Positions 46,601 through 54,200 of a stretch of 64,000 nt of DNA are shown one piece after another. The stretch is from Opisthorchis felineus. Taxonomy: Eukaryota > Platyhelminthes > Trematoda > Opisthorchiida > Opisthorchiidae. The stretch's first letter is position 1, and every line of letters starts with the position of its first letter. Under the pieces are notes generated by a model. That model was not told the origin of the DNA, did no database searches, and saw only the letters and a program-made list of their open reading frames with translations. The translations under genes and the position numbers were made by a program. Location of the stretch: assembly GCA_004794785.1 (NCBI GenBank), contig SJOL01006429.1:342323-406322 (forward strand), given 5' to 3'.

Positions 46601-48299
46601 AAACCTGCTAGCTGACAAGCAGAAATTTTCTAGTACAAAGGAACGTGGGAAAAATCCCATGCATATACGAAGCCAAAAGTTTGTTTCCTCCAGGAAACAA
46701 ACAATCTTGGCCATTCCCGGAGGCGTTCTATCTATTCACATCGCGACGTACATGTATGTTAGGACGCCTCAAAACAGCATTTGTCGGATTTCGGAATTTG
46801 TGTCAACACCGCCAACTGTGTCTACAGAATATCTGTGAAGCTGACTCGTCCTGTCACAAGAGTCAATCGCCACAAAGTGAAGCAAGTAAATAAGTAATGC
46901 CGACTGTGTTGCTACCTGGCGGATTACTCCAATTCGTCTGTAACTAACGCCCTTCCTGTAGATATCGATTTGGTCAACCACGGTATAGGTGCTGGGGAAT
47001 ACCGCACCTTTATCAGTGAGTCTAGTGTCACTTTTCCGTGAGCTGCCCACATTGTAGGATCTCTTTGCCGTTGGAATTACTGTGTGACATCCTAGTGTTC
47101 TCAGAGCTCTGCCATATAGATCGACAAGCCTTATGTATCCTTGGTTATCGGTTTATCCACAGTTGGGTGTGTATCCAACTCTCGTTCATATCCGAGCGTC
47201 GTACCGTTTTAACAGGACAATAAAACACTCAGTGTCCCATCGAATTCACATCTGGTCAGGTTCAAGGTTCTGTATGACACGTGCCGTTGAGTTCATGTTA
47301 CCCACATTGAAGGTCTATAGCCGTACGCGGATATCCCACCACGCGGCATTACATAGTAGGCATATTTCTTGTGAATTCAACTGTCATGCTGAGTTCGAGA
47401 TATGTTAGTGGTTAAGGCGCGAATTTACTGACTAGAAGGTCCGTGGTTCGAATCCAACCTCTGCATATGGACTGCTGCTGTCTAGGCTTGGGAAGCCTGA
47501 CGGTGTCTCAGCCCGGGCAGCATGGCAGCTGGGCACAGAAAGGATGCTACAGCTGACTCACTGTTGTTATTGTTTAAGTGTCATACTTAATACATAATTT
47601 GTGTCTCCGCTTTTTCAGGCCGGTATCCTCATGGTACATGATCGGAGACCTCAAGATGCTGAAGTCCTAGTCGAAATAGTTCATGGGCACGGGCCCACTG
47701 GCGATCGCAGTGTAACTTCTGCCTCTGCTGCTGGAACGACGGGTGTCGCCGGTCTACCTGCTGCTGGTGCTGGTGGTTCTGAAGCCCGTACCGAACCCAT
47801 CCATGCCTCCTCCATCGGCGCCTACCTGGATGATGATGAAGACGAGGAAGATGACGAAGTTGATGAAGAGGAGGAGGACTCCAGTGATGCTCACGAGGAA
47901 GAGGATGAGGAGGATGAAGAATTTGCCGCTGCTGTAGCGGCTCAAGGTGTGACGGAAAAAGCAGACGTGGATATGTCTGGCGCCGCAGGTGCCACACCGT
48001 CCTCCGGTACAAAGCGAGACAAGTCAAAAGCCTCAGGTTCAGCGCGCCATGGTAAAAGTGGCTCCAGCTCGAATATCGAGCCAAGTCCTCCGGAGCCGTT
48101 TCTCTATGTTGAAGAAGGAACTGAACCTCCGGCCGCTGCCATCACTCCCACGACCAGTACAAGCGCCACGGTAGCTGCGAAGGAAGCTCCACCCCATGAG
48201 CCTATGGAAGTGGAGGAAGAGCCATCCGAGGGTGGAGTCGGCAGTAACAAAAAGGGCAAGGAAGATAAGTCAGAAAAAAGAGACGATGTTAAGAAGTGA
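19559..48299 (+). CDS. PSMD1: 26S proteasome non-ATPase regulatory subunit 1 (Rpn2)
   Basis: Scaffold of the proteasome base. It holds the ubiquitin receptor Rpn13 and contacts the Rpt ring and lid in cytosol and nucleus. Coding exons: 19559-19621, 19669-19912, 19953-20172, 25999-26206, 27281-27706, 28084-28324, 30952-31092, 31515-31664, 31799-31989, 32073-32239, 34261-34492, 36195-36336, 37991-38185, 39070-39223, 40797-40848, 43460-43570, 47619-48299. All introns are GT-AG, phases agree, and the sum is 3618 bases (1205 residues; human about 953). The start is fixed by TGA TGA ATC just upstream in frame. Landmarks: [49 protein letters not shown] (start of the proteasome/cyclosome repeats, residues about 450-780), [23 protein letters not shown] and PPEPFLYV. 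The extra length is mainly in the last exon. Confidence 0.97.
19669..19912 (+). CDS. PSMD1: PSMD1 exon 2
   Basis: Encodes [18 protein letters not shown] through EFVETIV, the conserved N-terminal helical part. The donor is G before GTAGGT, phase 1. The next intron, 19913-19952, is 40 bases. Confidence 0.95.
19953..20172 (+). CDS. PSMD1: PSMD1 exon 3
   Basis: Starts inside the Ala of [10 protein letters not shown] and ends in the Arg codon after IAIETRR. Contains a Ser-rich stretch ([20 protein letters not shown]) that is longer than the human counterpart. Confidence 0.94.
20712..20970 (+). repeat. tRNA-derived SINE, copy 1, with a partial repeat of its tail
   Basis: The tRNA-like head has a GGTTAGAGCGCGAA block and a B-box-like GTTCGAACCC. 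The body is TGTCTAGGCTTGGGAAACC, then CAGTATCCCAGCCCTCGTGC and GGTGGCATGGCAGCTAGGCA. The last 60 bases of the body recur once more at about 20909-20970. Confidence 0.85.
21430..21612 (+). repeat. tRNA-derived SINE, copy 2
   Basis: Near full length. A-box-like GATGGCTCAGTGGTTAGAGC and B-box-like GGTTCGAACCC are intact. The body ends GTTCCAGCTGAACGATT. Confidence 0.9.
22850..23330 (-). mobile_element. LINE endonuclease remnant
   Basis: Read on -, the order is [16 protein letters not shown], then [30 protein letters not shown], and a SDALDL-like end. GDFN is the conserved box of the APE-type endonuclease of CR1-like LINEs. Stops and shifts break it. The reverse transcriptase part is missing. 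Confidence 0.65.
25390..25515 (+). repeat. Dispersed repeat B, copy 1
   Basis: Shares GGTGAACGAAGC, GTAGCAGCTGGAA, ATGGTTTGTAGCTGAAA and AGCCAGTGTC with 53505-53680. Class unknown. Confidence 0.55.
25999..26206 (+). CDS. PSMD1: PSMD1 exon 4
   Basis: Encodes [18 protein letters not shown] through [14 protein letters not shown], matching human LDVFEKTI and INVCQCLIFLDDPQ. Ends CAG before GTAAGT, phase 0. Confidence 0.95.
26207..27280 (+). other. PSMD1 intron 4 (1074 bases)
   Basis: Contains the tRNA-like segment at 26515-26590. Nothing else recognised. Confidence 0.75.
26515..26590 (+). repeat. tRNA-like segment, second family
   Basis: A-box-like GTGGCTAAGTGGTCAA, a possible anticodon stem GTGTTCAAACAC and a B-box-like GGTTCGAGACT. 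The acceptor stem does not pair, so it is a SINE head or a dead tRNA. Confidence 0.5.
27281..27706 (+). CDS. PSMD1: PSMD1 exon 5
   Basis: Starts [10 protein letters not shown], includes [17 protein letters not shown], then a variable Lys/Glu/Ala-rich linker, and ends [10 protein letters not shown] before GTAACG. The linker is at the same place as the variable insert of human PSMD1. Confidence 0.95.
27883..27904. repeat. Perfect 22-base palindrome
   Basis: GTTGTCAAACAT followed by its own reverse complement, inside intron 5 (27707-28083). On - it is followed by GGGGTTTGAGTCCC, so it may be the inner stem of a tRNA-like repeat related to the one at 26515. Confidence 0.7.
28084..28324 (+). CDS. 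PSMD1: PSMD1 exon 6
   Basis: Encodes [17 protein letters not shown], then [16 protein letters not shown] and [16 protein letters not shown], one of the most conserved parts of Rpn2. Phase 1 donor GTTTGT. Confidence 0.96.
28387..28452 (+). repeat. SINE tail scrap
   Basis: Degenerate match to the SINE 3' part (CCTCGTG, GGTGGC, TGAACGATGAT). The head is absent. Confidence 0.4.
29867..30077 (-). repeat. Hammerhead-bearing repeat, copy 1 (left arm of fold-back)
   Basis: Reverse complement of 30391-30793, with about 190 internal bases missing. Read on -, it carries CTGGCGA, the hairpin GCTTTT-GTGTC-AAAAGC and GAAACGTT, a hammerhead-ribozyme-like layout with one changed core base (CTGANGA expected). 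Confidence 0.75.
30391..30793 (+). repeat. Hammerhead-bearing repeat, copy 2 (right arm of fold-back)
   Basis: Full-length form of the repeat, with the segment at about 30470-30660 that copy 1 lacks. Carries the same CTGGCGA, six-pair stem II and GAAACGTT near 30714-30750. I infer kinship to Penelope-like or retrozyme-type elements, known families that carry hammerhead ribozymes. No protein part is seen. Confidence 0.7.
30952..31092 (+). CDS. PSMD1: PSMD1 exon 7
   Basis: Encodes [16 protein letters not shown] through [16 protein letters not shown], the first clear proteasome/cyclosome repeat. Donor GTGGGT. A SINE begins about 70 bases downstream in the intron. Confidence 0.96.
31164..31350 (+). 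repeat. tRNA-derived SINE, copy 3
   Basis: Near full length in intron 7. GGGGCGAGATGGCTCAAGTGG head, GGTTCAAACCC B-box-like, tail GTTATAGCTGAATGATTACC followed by TA-rich sequence. Confidence 0.9.
31515..31664 (+). CDS. PSMD1: PSMD1 exon 8
   Basis: Encodes [32 protein letters not shown] and LYQDDAVT, part of the repeat toroid. Confidence 0.96.
31799..31989 (+). CDS. PSMD1: PSMD1 exon 9
   Basis: Encodes [37 protein letters not shown] and [18 protein letters not shown]. The intron before it is 134 bases and the one after it 83 bases. Confidence 0.96.
32073..32239 (+). CDS. PSMD1: PSMD1 exon 10
   Basis: Encodes [39 protein letters not shown] and VTALGFVMF. Ends with AA before GTGAGT, phase 2. 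Confidence 0.96.
32288..32392 (+). repeat. SINE body, copy 4 (head missing)
   Basis: Starts at CTGTCTAGGCCTAGGTAAC and runs to ACAGGACGATTATTATCG, showing the short ATT tail. Diverged. Confidence 0.7.
32530..32618 (+). repeat. SINE body, copy 5 (head missing)
   Basis: ATCTAGGTTTGGAAAACCTGG through GGCAGCTAGG and GGTGCTACAGGTGAAA, with a small internal deletion. Confidence 0.65.
33680..34020 (+). repeat. Dispersed repeat A, copy 2
   Basis: Counterpart of 17370-17720. Includes GAGGTGTAGACACCTCGGG, a near-perfect palindrome, and a pyrimidine-rich block. Confidence 0.6.
34261..34492 (+). CDS. PSMD1: PSMD1 exon 11
   Basis: Completes Lys, then [33 protein letters not shown] and [15 protein letters not shown], ending TCPK before GTACAA. 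Confidence 0.96.
35823..35905 (+). repeat. SINE body scrap, copy 6
   Basis: GACTTTTCCCCACCTAGGCT, then GGGCAAGGTGACCATATCTCAG and CGTACTTCTTGCACAGCTA follow the SINE body in order. Strongly diverged. Confidence 0.6.
36031..36040 (+). repeat. Run of ten G
   Basis: Homopolymer in intron 11. Confidence 0.9.
36195..36336 (+). CDS. PSMD1: PSMD1 exon 12
   Basis: Starts [12 protein letters not shown] after a TATAG acceptor, then [18 protein letters not shown] and [10 protein letters not shown]. This frame has no Met before the first stop, so an ORF scan misses it; homology places it firmly. Confidence 0.93.
36337..37990 (+). other. PSMD1 intron 12 (1654 bases)
   Basis: Short overlapping frames only. 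Nothing recognised. Confidence 0.5.
37991..38185 (+). CDS. PSMD1: PSMD1 exon 13
   Basis: Encodes [35 protein letters not shown] and [11 protein letters not shown], matching the human VGVLVFTQFWFWFPL region. Donor GTAAGT, phase 1. Confidence 0.96.
38186..39069 (+). other. PSMD1 intron 13 (884 bases)
   Basis: Nothing recognised. It ends in a good pyrimidine tract before exon 14. Confidence 0.5.
39070..39223 (+). CDS. PSMD1: PSMD1 exon 14
   Basis: Encodes [20 protein letters not shown], then a Lys/Glu/Gln-rich tail with five Gln in a row, ending KMD and two bases of the next Val. The donor is GT before GTAGGT. Confidence 0.9.
39885..40190 (-). repeat. Inverted repeat C, left arm
   Basis: Reverse complement resembles 40345-40610. 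Shared blocks are CCGCTTTACCGCTCGC, GAAGCCTATCCCGCA, AATGGCGCATCCAGAAG, CAGAATGTTG and GCGCTGTACA. Diverged. Confidence 0.7.
40345..40610 (+). repeat. Inverted repeat C, right arm
   Basis: Partner of 39885-40190. The spacer is about 155 bases. It could be two opposite insertions of one repeat or a fold-back element. Confidence 0.7.
40797..40848 (+). CDS. PSMD1: PSMD1 exon 15
   Basis: A 52-base exon encoding the end of Val and [17 protein letters not shown], the charged linker that in human reads EVDEAEKKEE. It was chosen because its phase and charge fit between exons 14 and 16. Confidence 0.85.
40849..43459 (+). other. PSMD1 intron 15 (2611 bases)
   Basis: One possible RTE scrap near 42890-42980 ([13 protein letters not shown], compare TWQRSMETL on - near 60370). 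Otherwise short frames and nothing I can name. Confidence 0.5.
42890..42980 (+). mobile_element. Possible RTE-like 3' scrap
   Basis: [14 protein letters not shown] followed by a stop and LPG resembles the TWQRSM and LPGWGP boxes of the RTE pol tail. Short and weak. Confidence 0.3.
43460..43570 (+). CDS. PSMD1: PSMD1 exon 16
   Basis: Encodes [27 protein letters not shown] and LKPITQ, matching human EPNFQLLDNPARVM. Donor GTAAAC, phase 0. Confidence 0.95.
44410..44775 (+). repeat. Hammerhead-bearing repeat, copy 3
   Basis: Shares GTCGTAGCAC, GATTGG-CTCTCC, CACTTGGCCTG, GAAACGTT and CTACCGATTGTT with the copies at 29867 and 30391. This copy has the canonical core CTGATGA (44697-44703), hairpin 44705-44721 and GAAA (44722-44725). 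Confidence 0.7.
44697..44726 (+). ncRNA. Hammerhead-ribozyme-like core
   Basis: CTGATGA, one G, stem II GCTTTT with loop GTGTC and AGAAGC (one G-T wobble), then GAAAC. These are the two conserved boxes and stem II of a hammerhead. ACTTGG at 44690-44695 could pair with CCAAGT at 44757-44762, just after a TTA triplet, as stem I. Stem III is not resolved, so cleavage activity is not shown. Confidence 0.5.
44877..44960 (-). repeat. SINE fragment, copy 7
   Basis: Head and start of body in reverse (GCCCAAGCCTAGACAG to GCGCCCTAACCACTGAGC). It is the only clear copy in PSMD1 that opposes the gene. Confidence 0.75.
44985..45480 (+). mobile_element. RTE-like LINE fragment with internal deletion
   Basis: Endonuclease piece [22 protein letters not shown] (about 45045-45115) runs straight into the C-terminal pol motif MFDH-stop-RLRSIAG (about 45130). 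It then reads [12 protein letters not shown] and [12 protein letters not shown], the tail of RTE pol. Almost the whole reverse transcriptase is missing. Stops are present. Confidence 0.65.
47396..47558 (+). repeat. tRNA-derived SINE, copy 8
   Basis: Head TTAGTGGTTAAGGCGCGAA, B-box-like GGTTCGAATCC, body TGTCTAGGCTTGGGAAGCC, tail GCTACAGCTGACTCAC. It ends about 60 bases before the last exon of PSMD1. Confidence 0.85.
47619..48299 (+). CDS. PSMD1: PSMD1 exon 17 (last), long acidic and low-complexity tail
   Basis: Starts [20 protein letters not shown] (human GGIIILKDTSEDIEELVE). Then come an Ala/Gly-rich stretch, an acidic block (residues about 1050-1080), a Ser/Lys-rich stretch and the Rpn13-binding motif PPEPFLYV (residues about 1136-1143, bases 48087-48110). 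About 60 more residues follow before TGA. Confidence 0.92.
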   Translation, partial: AGILMVHDRRPQDAEVLVEIVHGHGPTGDRSVTSASAAGTTGVAGLPAAGAGGSEARTEPIHASSIGAYLDDDEDEEDDEVDEEEEDSSDAHEEEDEEDEEFAAAVAAQGVTEKADVDMSGAAGATPSSGTKRDKSKASGSARHGKSGSSSNIEPSPPEPFLYVEEGTEPPAAAITPTTSTSATVAAKEAPPHEPMEVEEEPSEGGVGSNKKGKEDKSEKRDDVKK

Positions 48300-51048
48300 G
48301 ACTTTTATCACATTGGACCTCTGAGCATCTTACGGTCTCTGCGGACGCGAGCGCGAGCCGCATTCACCCTGTACTACTGATCATACCAAACAGACTTTTC
48401 TGCCTCCTCATTGATGGTTCAGTTGAAAACCGGTCCGCGTCTCTCTTCAGCCAGCTGTCATTTGTAACTAGGTGCCCAACATACTTTGCGTTTGTTATTT
48501 GATTGTTCTGAATTCTGTCACAGGCTGGTTCGGCGAAGCACAACCACCTCAAATGACGTACCATGCGGTTCCGATTTCGCTTTTTGATTTTATGTAGCAT
48601 TTAAATATGCTGTCTCACGTCGAATCATTACGAGTATGGAGTGCAAACAAGTCAACGATTAATATGATGGTGTCTGTCATGGTATCCAATCTAGTGTAGA
48701 AAACAAATAATGATATTACATCTGTAACCTCGACGTTTAGCTTCAGTTTCTCTATCTTTCGGACTGTCTGAAAAGTTCAACTTAAACCACCTTGATGTAG
48801 CACAGGTTTGAACTACGTTCAACGAAAAACTGAAGATCATTTGCCAGTCGGTCTGTTTTCGATGTGTTGAGATCTGTCCATTTTGTTCTGTTCAGCGAGC
48901 GAGATAACGTCAAGGTTTTCGCTGAAATTCACCATCACTTATTCGGTGATTGTTTTGTTTCTGCCGAAGTGTTACACCTTAGATGTGGCGTTTCTGCTTG
49001 GCTGGTGGATTTCACCAGTTTGGAAGATTCGTATCTGGAGGAGTAACTCCTTCCGGGTCTCTGCAGTATATGTATTTTGTAGAGAACATCGTTCTCATAA
49101 TCTAAAAGTTGGGAATCGCCAGGTGTTCCTTACATGGAGGTTCGTTCAGCTGTAACGCCATTGCGGTGCCTAGCTGCCATGCCTCCTGGAAGGAAGCAGG
49201 AGGGCTGAGATACTGTCAGGTTGCCCAAGCCCAGACAGGAGCAGTCGAGATGCCGGGTTCGGGTTCGAACTGTGAACCTTCCAGTCAGTAAGCTCTCGAT
49301 GTTGGAGGGTCAATCAGTAGTGATATGGTTGAAGCGTCCAGTCAGCGGTCTCAAGAATCCAAGGGGGTGTCTGTACTGAGTACCTACAGGCAAACACGTA
49401 CGGTATGCAACACTACGTTTCTCTGTTCAGGATTTACTTTAACAGTGATTGACAAAAACTTGCGCACATGATGGTCAATCAAACCAAAAGCTACTTTGCT
49501 GGCTTGTTGTAGATGACCTGAAACATGTACCACAGATTCAAATGTTTAAATCCCTATATTGAACTTGGGTAGCATTTGGTCAGTCAGACAGCGCTTTGGA
49601 GTACTTGTTTCTTCTTTCCGAATTTCAGCATTTTTCACACGGTAGGAAGATGGACGGTCATTTTTAGGTACAAATGTAAAGCACTGCCATTATTCTGTGG
49701 TTGATTTACGTGCGATTGAGCGTTTAACATACGGGGTTCGCGTTGCAGGTTTCCACGTCATACTAAGCGGTTGTTCCGCTCCGCTTTTACTCTTGAAGGC
49801 TACCAGCATCGTGTGCCCTAAGCTTTACTCCATGCAGTAGAATCTCCTATCGACGGCAGTTTTGAACCCTTTCGGTCCGGTATCCGCGAAACAAAGCTGG
49901 CCAGAACTTATTAGCAGTGTTTGGACGCTCAGCACGGATTACAGAACAAAAATTTCTAGGATTCACATGGTGGCATCGGAGCGAATTCGCCGACGGTTGG
50001 AATGTCGATACCATGGTCTTCAGTATTAGACACAGATATTCACTTCATGGAGGGCCCTCAGAAGGGATCGTAGTAACCGCTCGCTATCCCTTCATGGGAT
50101 TCCCAATCTTTCCGGGGGCCATACCCACAATCTTTGGTGAGCTATTTTATCTCCAAATAGGAGCCCCGAGACCTAATATCGGCCGTACTTAAACTGTTTG
50201 CGTCCCATATTCCAGGATCCTTGTCAGAGTCTCTGTGCTCCCATCCGCGAAAGTACGGGAGCTAGCCCGCAGTTGGTAGACCACATGGGTTGCGTCACAC
50301 TGTCAATCTCACTTACTACTTGTATATCAGGTAAAATGTTTCACTTCAAGTAGTAGGCTACAGGTTACGTTGTCATCTCACTGCTACAGAATATTCGTCC
50401 CACGCAACTGTTTTTGTGCAGCTTGGTTGTGATAGTTACCGTTGTTCGTCACGCTCACCATCCAGAGGACTCCAAACTGTATCAGTGGCGTTAGCTAGTC
50501 TATATAGACTCGATAGTTGCTTATATGCGCGCGAAACAGGGCTTGCTTATAGTGAACTCGTTCGACTACGTGGTTTTAACTTCGGCCCAAATCTACACTA
50601 CTTGCAAGCTCACTGAAAACGGGTCTTCAAATGTCGGAAGTTGGACTGGATCGTGGGATGCGTAGCGTGACAGACTCCTGTGCGCTCCAGATAGGTCTGT
50701 ATTGCTCATCTGAGTTAATTCTACTCGGCAAACGGTAGCAGGTACCATTTTCAGCTGACAGCTCTTCATCTTAATTCTGTTCCCCCGGAGCGAGCTGTCC
50801 GGAAAGTTAACTCCTCATCTAAACTAGTTTACTTATGGGTGTATTTTGCAATTGAACTAAGTAAACCCATAAACACTTACCACCGAGCTTGTTAAGTTCA
50901 TGGTGCGGATTTTAAAATCGACCCGACCCACCAGGTCCGCTGCTTGGCGCCCTCTTGGAATCCAAGCAATAAGCACGGCTGAAATAACTCAACTTTATCA
51001 GTGTACACAAGTGGTGAGAATAGAACAACCGGTGTATGTGGAAAGCAG
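48300..51048. other. Intergenic region between convergent PSMD1 and PQBP1
   Basis: Must hold both 3' untranslated regions. I found no clear AATAAA for either gene near the stop codons. A SINE on - lies at 49145-49296. Frames at 48883-49155 and 49917-50192 have no motif I know. A short hairpin TTATGGGT and ACCCATAA lies near 50830-50875. Confidence 0.6.
49145..49296 (-). repeat. tRNA-derived SINE, copy 9
   Basis: Reverse copy: tail TTCAGCTGTAACGCC, body GGTTGCCCAAGCCCAGACAG, B-box-like GGGTTCGAACTG, and an incomplete head. Confidence 0.85.
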
Positions 51049-51293
51049 TTAGTCATCATCATTGTCATCACGCGCTGCCTCACGTGCGGCAGCCGCATTC
51101 GCTCGAAGTACAGCGCCGGGGTTTGGATAGGGTCGTTGTTGGTAAAGCGGTCCCGAGGCAGTCACATCTGCACCCGTTTTGGCAACCGGCGTCGTCCCAG
51201 AGACCTCTAAACCTGAACTCCAGGATCCCCTAGGGGCTTCACCGTATGAGGCTGGGTCCATAGGATCCAGAGGCCCGGATTCGATGGCTTTTC
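51049..51293 (-). CDS. PQBP1: PQBP1 exon 4 (last)
   Basis: Residues 389-469. Carries the most conserved part of the protein, the U5-15K-binding C-terminus with [16 protein letters not shown], ending in an Asp-rich tail before the stop. Confidence 0.95.
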
Positions 51294-54200
51294 CTTTGGA
51301 ATAAAAAGAATGGGAACATAAATGTGTTGCAAGCAAGTGTTTTACGGGGAGACCGAATTGGTTTCCGAATGGTCAAACGCGTTTTGCTGACAATGTCACG
51401 TACCTGTATGTGTGGTCTTGCTGTTTACGGACAGCCTATATTGAAGTAATCTGCAAAACCTCGCGTTGGGAGCATATATAACTAATGTCACTAACCCAGG
51501 GTCCAAAAACACTACAAATTGTGCCGCTTACACACCGGGCGCCATCGTCTTCATCAAGGGCCAGTCTTTCCGGGGGAACTAGGGTCCACGGTAAAATGAA
51601 TTGGCTATTCTACAGAGTATGAGAGAGCTGACGTTCCGGGTATTGTACGGCCTGTGTTGCCGATGCTTTCATCATACCGGATACAGTATTCCATCAAGAG
51701 GAAACATGTGACTTGCTTAACGGTAGTGAAACTCTGTCAGTCCTTGGCTTCCTGCTCCGCCCGCTATGGTATATCAAAAGGCACGGTAGCTTCAGACAGC
51801 CCTTTATGGAGACAAAGGAAGATTATTACAACTGTGTTTATAGGGTAATCACAGAATGTTCCACAAGGTCGTGCTAGAATCTCAGTGAGGGGGCGAGAGG
51901 CGCCGAGCTAAAGATGCTCGATCTAGATTGGCCGGCATTCTGACCAATCAGGGCTTGCCTTCGTTTGGTCCGTAGCCCGCACGTGACACATCCGTCCAAT
52001 TGACGTGCTGTTCGGTTATTAGGGGAGGCTGGTATCCGGACAAACCACCATGGGGAAAAGGCAACTGGCCTCCAACGGACGCATACCAGCTCGTGGATGA
52101 AGGCAAACGCCATAGTAGACCACCTAGAGAAGTGCCCTTTTTTGTGGGGTATTTCTGCATAAACGTGCCACCAGATGTGGAGCCTCAATCACTTCAACTT
52201 TTTAGTAAATGGTTACCGTGTAACCCGATTAAGGCATACTAGCAGGAGCAACAAAAGAGCTAAAGTAGATTCAAACCGATAACACCGCGGACAAGTCCCA
52301 CCTCCTGTTGGTACACCAAACAAACTCACAACCTTTTCGAGGTGGCCTATCTGGGAGTGAGGCGGTTCTACCCTGTGCCACCACCCACCACGGAAGCCAT
52401 GAAAAACTGTTTTTGGTGCTATCGCTGATTATTGCATCGCTACATCACCTGACTTGGTCGATAGGACGGAAGAACCACTTTCGGGATGGCCAGCCTATAT
52501 TTGGAAGATGCAGGCATTAGGTCGTCGATCCTCAAAGGAGTGTGAGCCATATGCTGGCTACCAGACATGCCACTCTAAACGAAGACCGAGCGGTACTGCA
52601 TACTGCAGTCCTAGTAGACTCCCAACAACTCCGTGAGGACTTCGTATAAAAGTGTTTCATTTTTACAAATGAGATCGGAACTCGTCCAATCTGAGGGTCA
52701 TTCATTCACAGAAAGAAAGAAAATAGCCGGCGTCCTAGTCCTGAGAAAAATGTATCGCTATTTAAAACAATCTGGTTCGCCGTGAATTTCTATAAGCTGG
52801 TTACGACGAATAACAAAAAAACGACGACTTAGAACTAAGAAGATTGGGTAGTTTCACTTTCATTTCTCATGTAGGAGCATTCAAACTCAATGCATACGGA
52901 AGTACATACATCTGTTTTGGATAGACCACCTTTCAGTTGGCCCATTAAAGGGGATTTCAGTAGCAAACTCTCCTGGGGAAGATTACTTTTGGTCAGTCTC
53001 TTGAGGCGGTCTCTGCAGAGGGGGACAACTTACTTCACTTTGGCTCTCTGCGTGAAAATGAGCCGGAGTGACAGCTGGACAGTTAAGTACAAGTTTTTAT
53101 TATTGGTTTATTGCAGTCAATGGTGACGGTGATGATGATGCAGTGCAAACTCTTGAAAGCGGGAGAGACTGATGGTGTTAGGTCGTGTAACGCTAAGCCA
53201 TCGTTCTGCCTGATAAGCAAATCTTATATTCCTGTTCTGCAGGACCGTTTATAAGTAACGGCTTCACTGAAACAGCATTAGTTCTCATATGTTCGCAAAA
53301 CATTATCACTGACGTCATCACCCGAGCTTGAGAACTTGAAGTTCGTTCATTTTACTACTCGAATCGGAGCTAGCGTAACCGAGCAGAACTGGGATTTTTG
53401 ACTCGGATCAGCTCCCAGATCAGAATAACGACCTCAACGGATAGTGGATTAACCATGACACACGAGCCATCGACTCTAACGCGTGGCTTTCATTTCCTTA
53501 TCCTCGGTGAACGAAGCTGTAGCAGCTGGAACACTGCACATCGATGCACGGTTTGTGAGCTGAAAAACCTAAGTGAACTGAGCCAAATGCGAGTTTCCAC
53601 TTCCTCAGGTCAGGCGATCAGCCTTCACGATTACTCTGGCCGTTGGCCGTACGGTTTATGACTGAGGAGCCAGTGTCAAGGCGAAGTTTGAGCGTCGATT
53701 GTATTGATGATCGAGAGCGGGAGGGGAAAAGTGGGTTTGACAGGAGCTTGCAACTGAAGTTAGTTAGTCGTAGACAGCTACTGCTCGATCACTAAAACAA
53801 CAGAGTAGTCTACCCCATCAGTGACAGCAGCACTGGCGTAGAACATTGGTGCTTTATTGCCCTAAAGCCGTAAAGTTTATTGACACTGGATAGTAATTAC
53901 TCTGTCTAACTCTAGATGGTATGTGGTGTGGAAAATAGTGTACACTTATCACGAGGATTAAATACCATCGTTGAACGAGACTATCCTCAGCTGGTTGTTC
54001 GTCCATGAAGATAACTCAGTGAAAGATTTCGGGAAGTCCCATTAGGTGAACTATAGTCTGCCCAGTCAAAACCTCGGGCTGTTTCTGGTGATAAACGAAC
54101 GGTGCAAATCCCATACTTCTCTACTAACAACTTATAACTCAGACAGAAAGCTTTCGGATCTGCGCTCAGCCTGGTGATAAAAAATAAGCAGGCTTCGGCA

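Larger units (their letters stand above)
43571..47618 (+). other. PSMD1 intron 16 (4048 bases)
   Basis: Holds the third hammerhead-bearing repeat, a SINE on -, an RTE fragment and a SINE on + ending about 60 bases before the last exon. The stretch 45490-47390 shows nothing I recognise. Confidence 0.7.

Noticed and set aside
47629..48084. 151-codon frame on - opposite the last PSMD1 exon
   Set aside because: Shadow of the low-complexity coding strand; Leu/His/Arg-rich with no motif.
51880..52030. Third copy of inverted repeat C
   Set aside because: Only a short GACCAATCAGGGCTTGCC-like match; too weak to call.
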